NCBI GenBank assembly: GCA_947488485.1
Contig: CANKZO010000019.1
Location: 1 to 23,560 of the forward strand
Reading direction: 5' to 3'
Length of the DNA: 23,560 bases
Source: Opitutia bacterium
GTDB lineage: Bacteria > Verrucomicrobiota > Verrucomicrobiae > Opitutales > UBA953
Shown: positions 16,986 through 23,560 of the stretch, piece by piece
Position numbering within the stretch: the stretch's first letter is position 1
How the letters are laid out: each line of letters starts with the position of its first letter
Translations under genes and position numbers: made by a program
Notes under the pieces: generated by a model
Told to the model about the DNA's origin: nothing
Seen by the model: only the letters and a program-made list of their open reading frames with translations
Database searches by the model: none

Positions 16986-17386
16986 CCGAGTCCGGCGAAC
17001 AGCTCGCAGGCATCCGCGAGAAGCTGGCGAAAGCCAAGCTCATCGCGCGTTACCGTGAAGGCGACCGCCAAGGAGCCTTCCGGACGGCCAAGCCCTCCGA
17101 TCCGCAGCTGGCGGCCGCGTTTGCGACCGAATTCGCCGAAGACCTTCGCGACAGCCTGCGGCCGACGTCGCAGCGTCGCCGTGCCGCGATTCTCCTCCAG
17201 GCCGCCGAGCTGCTGCGAGGCAGCCCAGCGGCCAAGTCCAAAGAGGGCACCGAAGCCATCGCTTGGCTCCTCGCGGAAGCGACCTTCGCCGAGGAGCGCG
17301 AGCGTAACCTACGACGGGGTTCCCAAGTACTGTTGGCTTTGATCTTCCTGGGCGCCCTGCTGCTCCTCATTCTCGCCCTCGCCTGA
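16982..17386 (+). CDS. Small tail-anchored membrane protein (134 aa)
   Basis: Residues 1-110 are charged, Ala-rich and mostly helical. They are followed by a basic stretch (ERERNLRRGS) and a single hydrophobic helix at about 113-133 ending at the C terminus (VLLALIFLGALLLLILALA). This is a tail-anchored arrangement with the bulk of the protein in the cytoplasm. The start overlaps the Hsp70 stop as ATGA and the next gene begins 2 bp after its stop, so it is translated with both neighbours. It might dock the Hsp70 or the Clp N-domain protein on the membrane (inference from position only). I do not recognise a family. No enzyme motif or cysteine pair is present. Confidence 0.75.
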   Translation: MTESGEQLAGIREKLAKAKLIARYREGDRQGAFRTAKPSDPQLAAAFATEFAEDLRDSLRPTSQRRRAAILLQAAELLRGSPAAKSKEGTEAIAWLLAEATFAEERERNLRRGSQVLLALIFLGALLLLILALA

Positions 17387-17388
17387 CC

Positions 17389-18192
17389 ATGCCCGCCTCA
17401 CACGCACTGCCCTTGGCCTTGCAGCTGACCAGCCTGGAAGCACGCCACCTGCACGCGGAGCGCCTGCAGCCAGATCACCTCATCCTCGGCATGCTGAAGC
17501 TGGTGGACGTGGACCTCGAAGGCTATCTCGGGCAGATTCCTAAGGAGGAGGCGCGGGCAACCAAGACCGAAATCAAGGCGCTGACCGATGCATTCAACGC
17601 CGCTCTCGTGGAGACGACTACCGTCCGGCGGCAGCTGCGCTATCGGCTCAACCCGCAAGGCCCGTCGGCCCACCCCTCCAAAGGTACGCCCAGTCCTTCC
17701 ACCAGTTACTCAGACGTGATTGCCCGCGCCGACGACCATCCACGCTGGCCGGCGATTTCCATGCTCATCTGTGCGCTGGATAACTGCAGCGAAGCCGCCT
17801 TAGCCCAGCTCAAGGAAAGCGGCAGCAGTCGCGATAAGCTAAGGACAGCCGCGATGGAGCGACTTCGCCGCAGTGAGGGTGATGAAGACTGGGTTGGCTT
17901 CATCCGTTCCGTGCCGCAACTCAGCCGTTCATGGGAAAACCTACCCGGAGCCCACCCCCTGCCCCTCAGCGAGATCTGGCGACGCCTGCTCAGTCAGTCT
18001 CAGATTCGCATCGCCGCCGACGGCTCCCTGCACGCCACCCGGGCAAAGAAGACCGTCCTGCGATCTCCGGCTTCACTTAAGGGCGAGTGGGCTGCGCTGT
18101 TTGGAGCAGAACTCGCCGAATCGCTCGCGCAATTTTCAGCCAGCGCAAAGGATTCGGGCGGACCAGTCACCGTACCTGTCGACGAACTCTGA
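17389..18192 (+). CDS. Clp N-domain protein without AAA+ modules, possible adaptor (267 aa)
   Basis: Two segments resemble the paired repeats of the Clp amino-terminal domain (ClpA/ClpB/ClpC N domain). At about 8-48, ALQLTSLEARHLHAERLQPD runs into HLILGMLKL, echoing the A-x-x-I-x-x-E/D-H-L-L-x-x-L-L pattern. At about 105-145, SDVIARADDHPRWPAISMLI runs into CALDNCSEAALAQL. No Walker motif or other ATPase feature follows; residues 160-267 are of unknown fold. In Clp proteins this domain binds substrates and adaptors, and stand-alone forms such as ClpS-type adaptors or plant ClpT are known. Here it may hand proteins between the Hsp70 and a Clp disaggregase encoded elsewhere (inference). It is the last gene of the plus-strand operon, ending 2 bp before the stop of a convergent gene. 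Confidence 0.65.
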   Translation: MPASHALPLALQLTSLEARHLHAERLQPDHLILGMLKLVDVDLEGYLGQIPKEEARATKTEIKALTDAFNAALVETTTVRRQLRYRLNPQGPSAHPSKGTPSPSTSYSDVIARADDHPRWPAISMLICALDNCSEAALAQLKESGSSRDKLRTAAMERLRRSEGDEDWVGFIRSVPQLSRSWENLPGAHPLPLSEIWRRLLSQSQIRIAADGSLHATRAKKTVLRSPASLKGEWAALFGAELAESLAQFSASAKDSGGPVTVPVDEL

Positions 18193-18194
18193 AC

Positions 18195-18887
18195 TCAGCG
18201 GCGGTGCTGCTGGGCGTAGGTATGCATGGACGCGAAGATGGCTTTCATCCTGTCGTTCAATGCATTGTACTCGTCCACCTTACGGTTCAACGAATTAACC
18301 AGCTGCCGTTGAGTATCGAGCTGGGCGTTATACGCGTCGACGGCATACTGACTGGTGTTATCCAATGTCACTCGAGCAATCGACGACTGCCGTTTCATCT
18401 CGGCCAAGTTACGTCGGTCGTCGTCAATTGCCCCATCCAACGCGTTCGTCTGAGCGTCAAGGGCTTCGTACTGACGCTTCATTTCGCTGAGATGGTCAAA
18501 TGCCACCTGCCCGTCGAGAGGGTATGGCGTCTCTCCGATTGTAAAGGTATACGTGGTATAACCGCGCCTCCCCGAACTGTAACTAGGCGTCGAGAAGACC
18601 GGACGTTCGACCGGCGAGGAATAAGCTACCGGAGCGGAAGCCGCCGGCCTCGAGGGTGTCTGCGCGACTTGATACTGCGAAGACGGCGTGCTCACCGGCG
18701 GAGACACCAAGACCGGCGCGGGCGTCGGAGCGGGCGCCGGTATGGGGGAATATTTTGTGGGCGCGCTCGCGTTGTAGGAATAGGTATAAGGCGGAGGCTC
18801 GGTGCACTTGCGTACCAGATAGCCGAGCAACAGCGCACCCACGAGGGTAACGATGAAAGGATGGTTTTTCCAGTTACGCCAGTCCAT
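18195..18887 (-). CDS. N-anchored membrane protein with Pro/Ser-rich linker and coiled coil (230 aa)
   Basis: A short hydrophobic helix at about 9-25 (HPFIVTLVGALLLGYLV) is preceded and followed by basic residues. It ends at Cys28, a poor lipobox context. Residues 30-105 are Pro/Ser/Ala-rich with short tandem PAPAPTPAP-like runs. Residues about 107-128 hold a Tyr/Thr-rich strand pair (YTTYTFTIGETPYPLDG). Residues 130-225 are a long charged helix or coiled coil. The arrangement is membrane anchor, flexible spacer and coiled coil, as in the 696-aa and 283-aa proteins of the first operon. It is the last of three minus-strand genes, 46 bp after the 162-aa gene, and converges on the Clp N-domain gene. 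Function unknown. Confidence 0.72.
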   Translation of the reverse strand: MDWRNWKNHPFIVTLVGALLLGYLVRKCTEPPPYTYSYNASAPTKYSPIPAPAPTPAPVLVSPPVSTPSSQYQVAQTPSRPAASAPVAYSSPVERPVFSTPSYSSGRRGYTTYTFTIGETPYPLDGQVAFDHLSEMKRQYEALDAQTNALDGAIDDDRRNLAEMKRQSSIARVTLDNTSQYAVDAYNAQLDTQRQLVNSLNRKVDEYNALNDRMKAIFASMHTYAQQHRR

Positions 18888-18933
18888 GGATAGATGAGGT
18901 TTGCATGAGTTAAGCCGGGGCTGGCAACAGGGT

Positions 18934-19422
18934 TTAAAGGGGCTGCCACGGGCCCTTCGGGATGCGCGGCTTGGGTTGTTGCTTTTGCCTCTCGTTCGGG
19001 ATCAAACCGTAGAGCGAATCCATCGGTTCGGAGTGCAGCCCCTTTCGACACCGGACCAGCTCGTCATAATCCCGCGACTCATTGATGTGCAGCGCGTAAA
19101 GCCGGTAATAGGTGCTGCGCTCAGACCGACACAAAAGCCAGCTCCCCATCGAATGAAGGTTGCCACTTAGCATCGCCAGTAAAGGCCAGGCAATGAGTGG
19201 CGCCCAGAAGTTTTGCTCTCCTTGGAAATACATGAAGACGCTCACCACGAACAGCAACCCGAAGAAGACACACCACCCTGGGAACGTCCGGCGGAACCCC
19301 TCTGAGGGGTCAGGCTGGAGCCGCGCTTCATCGACGGGCCGAGTCTTGAGCCGTTCGAACGAGTCCCTTCCCATCAGGGGCGGAGCCTGAAACCTATAAC
19401 TCGTGTAGCTAATCCGCGCCAT
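18934..19422 (-). CDS. Two-helix membrane protein of unknown function (162 aa)
   Basis: An N-terminal Arg/Pro-rich region (1-46) leads to two hydrophobic helices at about 48-67 (PGWCVFFGLLFVVSVFMYF) and about 73-95, separated by a short polar loop. A basic C-terminal region follows (CRSERSTYYRLYALHINES, then PKPRIPKGPWQPL). Both termini are probably cytoplasmic. The start is 2 bp from the stop of the preceding 143-aa gene, so the two are likely co-translated. I do not recognise the family. Its position among the other small membrane proteins suggests a part of the same assembly, which is inference. Confidence 0.7.
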   Translation of the reverse strand: MARISYTSYRFQAPPLMGRDSFERLKTRPVDEARLQPDPSEGFRRTFPGWCVFFGLLFVVSVFMYFQGEQNFWAPLIAWPLLAMLSGNLHSMGSWLLCRSERSTYYRLYALHINESRDYDELVRCRKGLHSEPMDSLYGLIPNERQKQQPKPRIPKGPWQPL

Positions 19423-19424
19423 GT

Positions 19425-19856
19425 TCAGCGCGGGCAGGTTTCGTCGTAAGTGGCGTAGTTGTTATTGCGAATGGAGATACGGTCGCCCGGAACGAAGTTA
19501 TTGTTATCGGAGCACTGGAGGCTGCCGATCTCAAGCAAACCCTTTGGCTCGAGCGTGGCCTGCATGCGCATCACCTTACCGTCGACGCTGCGGGTGACCT
19601 CGATGATAAGGCCTAGCGGAACATCATTCTTACCATGGATCACCGCGACCTGCGTCTTACCGAAACCAAGGGTCTCACGCCAAGTCAGGGCCAACGGGAG
19701 AGCAGGCTTGCTAAGGGAGATACCTCCGCCTCCCTGGCTGCCACCACGGGAGCTGAGGATGTAGACGGCGGAGAGGCCAGCCAGCAGCGCGAGGGCCACG
19801 ATGAAGATCAAGGTATAGTTCAGCGGGGCCTTGGGGGAAGGATTAGGGTTTTCCAT
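19425..19856 (-). CDS. N-anchored membrane protein with small extracytoplasmic domain (143 aa)
   Basis: A Pro/Asn-rich N terminus precedes a membrane helix at about 14-35 (YTLIFIVALALLAGLSAVYIL). A Gly/Ser-rich linker follows (SSRGGSQGGGG). Residues about 48-143 look beta-rich with conserved-looking Asn, Gly and Asp turns (NNNFVPGDRISIRNNNYATY) and two Cys residues (near 114 and 141) that could form a disulfide in the periplasm. With few positive charges before the helix and Arg after it the topology is not certain, but the disulfide-ready domain suggests the outside. It is the first gene of the three-gene minus-strand operon, whose promoter should lie in 19857-19982. Function unknown. Confidence 0.72.
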   Translation of the reverse strand: MENPNPSPKAPLNYTLIFIVALALLAGLSAVYILSSRGGSQGGGGISLSKPALPLALTWRETLGFGKTQVAVIHGKNDVPLGLIIEVTRSVDGKVMRMQATLEPKGLLEIGSLQCSDNNNFVPGDRISIRNNNYATYDETCPR

Positions 19857-19982
19857 GGCTTCATCAAAGAATGGAACGCCTCCGCATCAAGCCAATCTTA
19901 TGTAAGATTTTTTAAGTAATCCGCAGAGTATTGCCCATGAATTAAGCCTTCCCGCTGGGTGTTCATCGGATAAAGATGTCGC
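19857..19982. promoter_or_regulatory. Divergent intergenic region with a perfect AATCTTA-TG-TAAGATT dyad
   Basis: These 126 bp lie between the start of the 143-aa gene (minus) and the Sel1-repeat gene (plus). Positions 19894-19909 carry a perfect 7-bp inverted repeat with a 2-bp centre, AATCTTATGTAAGATT, followed by a run of T. The centre is too short for a stable hairpin loop but fits a dimeric regulator site. The repeat contains TAAGAT on both strands, which could also be part of a -10 box. No convincing -35 element is seen for either gene. Confidence 0.4.
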
Positions 19983-22109
19983 ATGCGCCTCGCCTGGCTT
20001 CATCTCACCGTCCTCGCGCTCCCCCTCGCCGGGGCCGACCTTACACCGGAGGCCGAATTTGCCGCCTGCCAACCGAAAGCGGCCGCCGGCAACGTCAAGG
20101 CGCAGAACGAGCTGGGCTGGCGCTACAACAGCGGCAACGGCACCGCGAAGGATCAAGCCACCGCTGTCATCTGGTTCAGAAAGGCCGCCGACAAAGGATA
20201 CCCGAACGCCCAGCGCAATCTCGGCCTGGCGTATCTGTTCGGCGAAGGTGTCGCCGAGGATCAGGCCACAGCGGTCAAGTGGCTCACCTTGGCGGCCAAG
20301 CAGGAGGATCCCTCCGCCGAGTACTACCTCGGTCAATGTTACCAGAACGGATTTGGCGTGACCAAAGACATCGACGTCGGCTTCCGCTGGCAATACCTCG
20401 CGGCGCTACATGGCTACACCATCACTTCGGAGTTCACGCCGGCAGAGAAGGCAGCACTCAGGGAATGGACTAAGTCGCATGCCGAGACCCAAGTTCTGAT
20501 ACAGGAAGGACAACTCGGTAAAGCATACCTTAGCGAGAAAGACGCCCTAGGTATCGCCACGGAAAAATTACGTGAAAAACGCTGGCCGGCCGTCGCCTCC
20601 GCGATTCGGTTACTCGAGATCGCGATTAAGCAGAAACGCTGGTCACAAGCCTACCAGCATTACATCACGGCTCAGCATGGGGCCCTTAACGCCCTCGCTG
20701 ACGTGATCGAGAAGCCGACAGGCATCGAACTTCCCGAGTATATGGCGCAGACCGCCAAGCTTCTTCTAAAACGTAAAGTCGCAGAGAAGAACGGCAAGGA
20801 AGGCATCCGGCTACTCGACGAACAGATCGCGGTGCTTCAGCTGGAATTCGGTCGAGATAACCTCTTCCTGGCGCCGACGCTCAAAGAACGCGCGGACGTC
20901 CGTTACGAGAACGGCCTGCTGAAGGAATCCGACGAGGACTATGCGCACTACCTGCGGCTCAACCGGGAATACCTCGGCCAAGACGACGAGATCATGGGCA
21001 GCGCCTTGATGGACTACGCGCGCCACCTGGGCCGTCGCCAGCTCATGGCCGAACAGGTCGCCGTCCTCCAGGAAGCCCTCAACCTCAACCTTAAGACCAG
21101 TAAGATCGGTTACGCCTACACCTGGATCAAAGGCAGCCTGCTCAAGGCCCAGGTCACCCGACGCTTCCTCGACGGGGAAGAATTCCAGCCGGCGAGTAAC
21201 CTGCCCTCCACCGAGGCCGAACTGCGGAAGCTGGCCGACGCCGGCGACCCGATGGCCTGCTTCCGCCTTTCAGTCGGACTCAGCTCTGGCGAATTCCGCT
21301 CCCGAGTCACGATCGAGATGGCCGAGCTCTCGCCTGAGTCCAAGCTATACCAGGACGCCAGCGTCGTACCTTTCATCGACGACACCAAGATCACTGTCGG
21401 CTATTTCGACGAGAAGATTGCCCGGCGCTTCGTCCGGCTCGGCCACGGCTTCGCCCAGTACGAACTTTCCAACCAGCTTACCCGCCAAAATAATCCTTGG
21501 CCCAAAGTCGCAGGACTGGCTGGCAATCGTCGGGACACGGAAGTGACCAAGGAATCCTACGAGTTGCTCTGCCTTGCCGCGGAAGCCGGCGTCCCGGCTG
21601 CGATTCACGAGCTCGGCAGCCTGAGCTACTACGGCCAGTACAACCACGAAGGCAATTCGCTCAATGATTACACCCCGTTCGTGGGCACCGACGGGCATTG
21701 GTATAAACGTATCTACATCCCAGAGACCAAGGGAAAGCAGACGATTCAACGCCTCACCGATGACCCTGTCATCGTCCGCAAGGACTACGCCATGGCAGCG
21801 TACTTCCAACGAAAGGACTTCCGTATCGGCAAGGATGTCAACGCAGCCTATCACCTCGGCGTGATTTACGCCGAAGGCGCCCGGGAAAGTTCCCGCGGGA
21901 GTTTCCGTGGCATCGAGTACCCGGCGATTATTCCAGACAAGGTCGAAGCCGCCGCGTATTTCTACGTCTGCCTTTACGCCAAGGACTTCTACCTGACCAG
22001 CAAAGACGGCCTTGAGGAAATTCTGCAAGAGCTTCGCCTAAGCCCGGCCGAGCGCCAAGCCGCCCAACAAAGAGCCAAGGAGCTGCTCGCCTCGCGCGTA
22101 CGAGGCTGA
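19983..22109 (+). CDS. Secreted Sel1-like/TPR repeat protein (708 aa)
   Basis: A short signal peptide, MRLAWLHLTVLALPLAGA, is probably cut before DLT. Three clear Sel1-like repeats follow at about 37-72, 73-108 and 109-144 (GNVKAQNELGWRYNSGNG, YPNAQRNLGLAYLFGEGV, PSAEYYLGQCYQNGFGV). The central part (150-400) is helical and TPR-like. Further single Sel1-type units appear near 419 (DPMACFRLSVGLS), 535 (VPAAIHELGSLSYYG) and 618 (VNAAYHLGVIYAEGA). Sel1/TPR solenoids bind protein partners and often act in bacterial envelope assembly or signalling. The product should be periplasmic. It is divergent from the three small membrane genes and ends at a strong hairpin. It may be the periplasmic scaffold of the system, though such proteins are common and a separate role is possible. 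Confidence 0.82.
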   Translation: MRLAWLHLTVLALPLAGADLTPEAEFAACQPKAAAGNVKAQNELGWRYNSGNGTAKDQATAVIWFRKAADKGYPNAQRNLGLAYLFGEGVAEDQATAVKWLTLAAKQEDPSAEYYLGQCYQNGFGVTKDIDVGFRWQYLAALHGYTITSEFTPAEKAALREWTKSHAETQVLIQEGQLGKAYLSEKDALGIATEKLREKRWPAVASAIRLLEIAIKQKRWSQAYQHYITAQHGALNALADVIEKPTGIELPEYMAQTAKLLLKRKVAEKNGKEGIRLLDEQIAVLQLEFGRDNLFLAPTLKERADVRYENGLLKESDEDYAHYLRLNREYLGQDDEIMGSALMDYARHLGRRQLMAEQVAVLQEALNLNLKTSKIGYAYTWIKGSLLKAQVTRRFLDGEEFQPASNLPSTEAELRKLADAGDPMACFRLSVGLSSGEFRSRVTIEMAELSPESKLYQDASVVPFIDDTKITVGYFDEKIARRFVRLGHGFAQYELSNQLTRQNNPWPKVAGLAGNRRDTEVTKESYELLCLAAEAGVPAAIHELGSLSYYGQYNHEGNSLNDYTPFVGTDGHWYKRIYIPETKGKQTIQRLTDDPVIVRKDYAMAAYFQRKDFRIGKDVNAAYHLGVIYAEGARESSRGSFRGIEYPAIIPDKVEAAAYFYVCLYAKDFYLTSKDGLEEILQELRLSPAERQAAQQRAKELLASRVRG

Positions 22110-22114
22110 CGGCC

Positions 22115-22166
22115 GCGGCCGCCCCTCGCCCGGCGGGATCGCGCGGGGCGGCCGCCGCCATTTTTT
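22115..22166 (+). terminator. GC-rich hairpin followed by T6, Rho-independent terminator
   Basis: GCGGCCGCCCC at 22115-22125 pairs perfectly with GGGGCGGCCGC at 22145-22155, with a 19-base loop that can itself pair. Six T residues follow at 22161-22166 after five bases. It begins six bases after the stop of the Sel1-repeat gene. The stem is very strong, but the gap before the T run and the long loop are slightly unusual. Confidence 0.75.
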
Positions 22167-22178
22167 GTTCTAAAATTT

Positions 22179-22184
22179 TATAAC
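22179..22184 (+). promoter_or_regulatory. Candidate -10 box for the 182-aa gene
   Basis: TATAAC lies in a short AT-rich island (22160-22190) between the terminator and the next start codon, 45 bases before the ATG at 22230. No convincing -35 hexamer is placed 16-18 bp upstream, so this is only a candidate. Confidence 0.3.
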
Positions 22185-22229
22185 GTATTTGACCCCGGCG
22201 CAGGCGGCCGGAAGATACGGTCCACCCCC

Positions 22230-22778
22230 ATGGAACACAAACTCATCAGCCTGATGGATACGCCTACGTTGCCCGTCGCCTTCTCGAGCAAACTACGCAA
22301 CCGTGATCCGAAAGGCTGCATCCTAGCCAACGACGAATTCTACGTCGTGTTTGAAAGCTACCCCTTGGTCGTCAAGCAGATGGCCCAGCTGATGAGCGAG
22401 AAGCGCTTCGATCTGATTCCGATCGAATACCTCTACGCCGCCTCAGTGTTCTACCGGAAGTCGCGCAACCCCCACGGCCCATCCTCGCGGCCAATCTATA
22501 CGTTTTGCCTCGAGTATACCGAATTCACCTGCGCGATGAAATCGCGAGGCCTTTGGGACGCGATCAGCGGCAAGGCCAAGGAGCCAGCCGAAGTCTTCCT
22601 CGCTTATTTCCAGGGAAGCGGGCGCGTGAACCTTGGCCAGATTCCCAACAATTTCACCGACGCCTCCGCCCTCGAGTGCCTCATGGCCGGGGTCTGCGGA
22701 CAACTCGACGTCGCGCGCCACAGCTTCCGGGAAATTGGCCCGCTTTCGCTCGGCGCCGAATGTCCGCAGATCGCCTGA
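22230..22778 (+). CDS. Unrecognised cytoplasmic protein (182 aa)
   Basis: No signal peptide or membrane helix is visible. The protein has an N-terminal half with mixed hydrophobic and aromatic residues (CILANDEFYVVFESYPLVV near 30-48, IEYLYAASVFYRKS near 64-77). A Cys-containing C-terminal part follows (DASALECLMAGVCGQLDVA near 143-161). I do not recognise a family. It starts after the terminator and ends 39 bp before the convergent CCA-transferase-like gene, so it is probably a separate transcription unit unrelated to the main operons. The coding pattern is strong, with GC-rich third positions. Confidence 0.65.
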   Translation: MEHKLISLMDTPTLPVAFSSKLRNRDPKGCILANDEFYVVFESYPLVVKQMAQLMSEKRFDLIPIEYLYAASVFYRKSRNPHGPSSRPIYTFCLEYTEFTCAMKSRGLWDAISGKAKEPAEVFLAYFQGSGRVNLGQIPNNFTDASALECLMAGVCGQLDVARHSFREIGPLSLGAECPQIA

Positions 22779-22817
22779 GCCGTGCCGACGCCGGCCCGAC
22801 GGACGACGACCAGTCGA

Positions 22818-23560
22818 TCATCTGGCCTTCGCCAGATAGGCGTCCAGCCAGACGAGGCCGCCGGCTTCGTCGCCGAAGGCGCCTTCCAGCTGGGCCTCGA
22901 AGGCCGCATCTAGCATGAGTTTGAAGTCACGTCCCGGCTTCAGGCCGCGGGCAACGAGGTGACGGCCCTGCATGATCGGCTTGGGCACGCCCTTATCCAA
23001 GTTCATGCCCTGCGCCTTGGCCAGTAGCCAGGCACCATGATCGGTGGTGTCCCCGACAACCTGCGGCGGACGGCCCTGGCGATCGGCCAGGTCGACGCGC
23101 AACAGGCGGTCGATGCGACCGACCCGCAGGGCCAGACGGCGGACGGCGTTGTCACCGGACTGGGCGCGGAAGAGCGCCGACGGTTTATCATGATTGGCGA
23201 CATGCGGGACGATCTCATCGATGAGCCCCTGCTCACGGGTCAGGCGACCCATGAACTTGGCGGCGATCGGCACGCCGGCCTCCTCGTGGCCCAGCGCACG
23301 CCACCGTCCTTCGGACATGACCGTCGTGACGGCCTTGCCCAGATCATGGCAGAGCACGGCGAAGCCGACGACCAGGTCTTCGCGCGGATCACCGACCTGC
23401 TTCTTCGCAAAGGCGTCCATGCAGTGCAGTGTATGCGTCCAGACGCAGCCTTCCGGATGCCAGACCGGGTCCTGTGGGACGTCGACGATGGCGGCGAGCT
23501 CTGGGAAATACTGCAGCCATCCGCACTCGCGCAGGAACTTCAGTCCCATCGACGGTTTGC
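22818..23560 (-). CDS. cca-like: C-terminal part of CCA tRNA nucleotidyltransferase / poly(A) polymerase family protein with HD domain (5' end beyond window)
   Basis: The frame stays open to the right edge; the codons before the internal Met read K-P-S, giving KPSMGLKFLRECGWLQYFPEL, a hallmark of the tRNA nucleotidyltransferase neck region. The start must therefore lie outside the window and the Met at 23549 is internal. An HD phosphohydrolase domain follows: WTHTLHCMDA and VLCHDLGK (His-Asp pair), then later HVANHDKP. CCA-adding enzymes add or repair the 3' CCA of tRNA, and in enterobacterial Cca the HD domain has phosphohydrolase activity. The nucleotidyltransferase head is not in view, so specificity (CCA, A-adding or poly(A)) cannot be judged. 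This is a housekeeping flank, convergent with the 182-aa gene. Confidence 0.85.
   Translation of the reverse strand, partial: KPSMGLKFLRECGWLQYFPELAAIVDVPQDPVWHPEGCVWTHTLHCMDAFAKKQVGDPREDLVVGFAVLCHDLGKAVTTVMSEGRWRALGHEEAGVPIAAKFMGRLTREQGLIDEIVPHVANHDKPSALFRAQSGDNAVRRLALRVGRIDRLLRVDLADRQGRPPQVVGDTTDHGAWLLAKAQGMNLDKGVPKPIMQGRHLVARGLKPGRDFKLMLDAAFEAQLEGAFGDEAGGLVWLDAYLAKAR

Noticed and set aside
11150..18192. Housekeeping dnaK-dnaJ-grpE stress operon
   Set aside because: The Hsp70 has an extra domain and lacks the normal linker and C terminus, the J-like protein lacks HPD and a zinc domain, the GrpE-like protein is truncated, and no CIRCE-like element was seen upstream.
1..23560. tRNA genes, CRISPR arrays, insertion sequences, integrase or attachment sites
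   Set aside because: I saw no cloverleaf-like sequence, regularly spaced direct repeats, transposase or integrase motifs, or flanking duplications by eye; a tRNAscan or repeat search was not possible.

Overview
This GC-rich, gene-dense bacterial window has very short intergenic spaces, ATGA start/stop overlaps and few clear Shine-Dalgarno sequences. A Gram-negative, possibly PVC-group organism (Verrucomicrobiota-like) would fit, because stand-alone Hsp70 variants, Hanks-type kinases and GYF-like membrane proteins occur together. That placement is inference; no rRNA or other taxonomic marker gene is present.

Layout. (1) Positions 1-10863, minus strand: one compact operon read from right to left. 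It encodes a P-loop protein resembling SrfC (870 aa), an actin/Hsp70-fold ATPase resembling SrfB (954 aa), a membrane-anchored coiled-coil protein (434 aa), a single-pass protein with a PKD-like domain and a long Pro-rich spacer (696 aa), two tandem paralogues with an N-terminal GYF-like domain, one membrane segment and a coiled coil (283 and 286 aa), and the start of another gene at the window edge. (2) Positions 10864-11149: AT-rich divergent promoter region. (3) Positions 11150-18192, plus strand: a second compact operon with a soluble Hanks-type Ser/Thr kinase, a J-like protein lacking HPD and ending in a glycine zipper, a short GrpE-like protein, an enlarged Hsp70 with an extra domain, a small tail-anchored protein and a Clp N-domain protein lacking AAA+ modules. 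(4) Positions 18195-19856, minus strand: three small membrane proteins, converging on operon 2 with only 2 bp between stop codons. (5) Positions 19983-22109, plus strand: a secreted Sel1/TPR-like repeat protein followed by a strong terminator-like hairpin. (6) Positions 22230-23560: an unrecognised 182-aa protein and the C-terminal part of a CCA-adding/poly(A) polymerase family protein with an HD domain. Region 6 looks like ordinary genome flanking the system.

How it may work (inference). The two divergent operons look like one machine. SrfC-like and SrfB-like proteins would be a cytoplasmic nucleotide-driven core. The 434-, 696-, 283- and 286-aa proteins would connect it to and across the inner membrane, with coiled coils and a Pro-rich spacer reaching into the periplasm or cytoplasm. 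The plus-strand operon would supply a private Hsp70/J-like/GrpE-like chaperone set, a kinase for control and a Clp-adaptor-like protein. The 434-aa protein may itself end in a degenerate GrpE-like fold, which would give each ATPase its own exchange factor. The SrfABC proteins of Salmonella are linked to virulence regulation but their biochemical activity is unclear to me, so the function of this larger assembly is open: envelope machine, secretion or surface remodelling, or defence are all possible.
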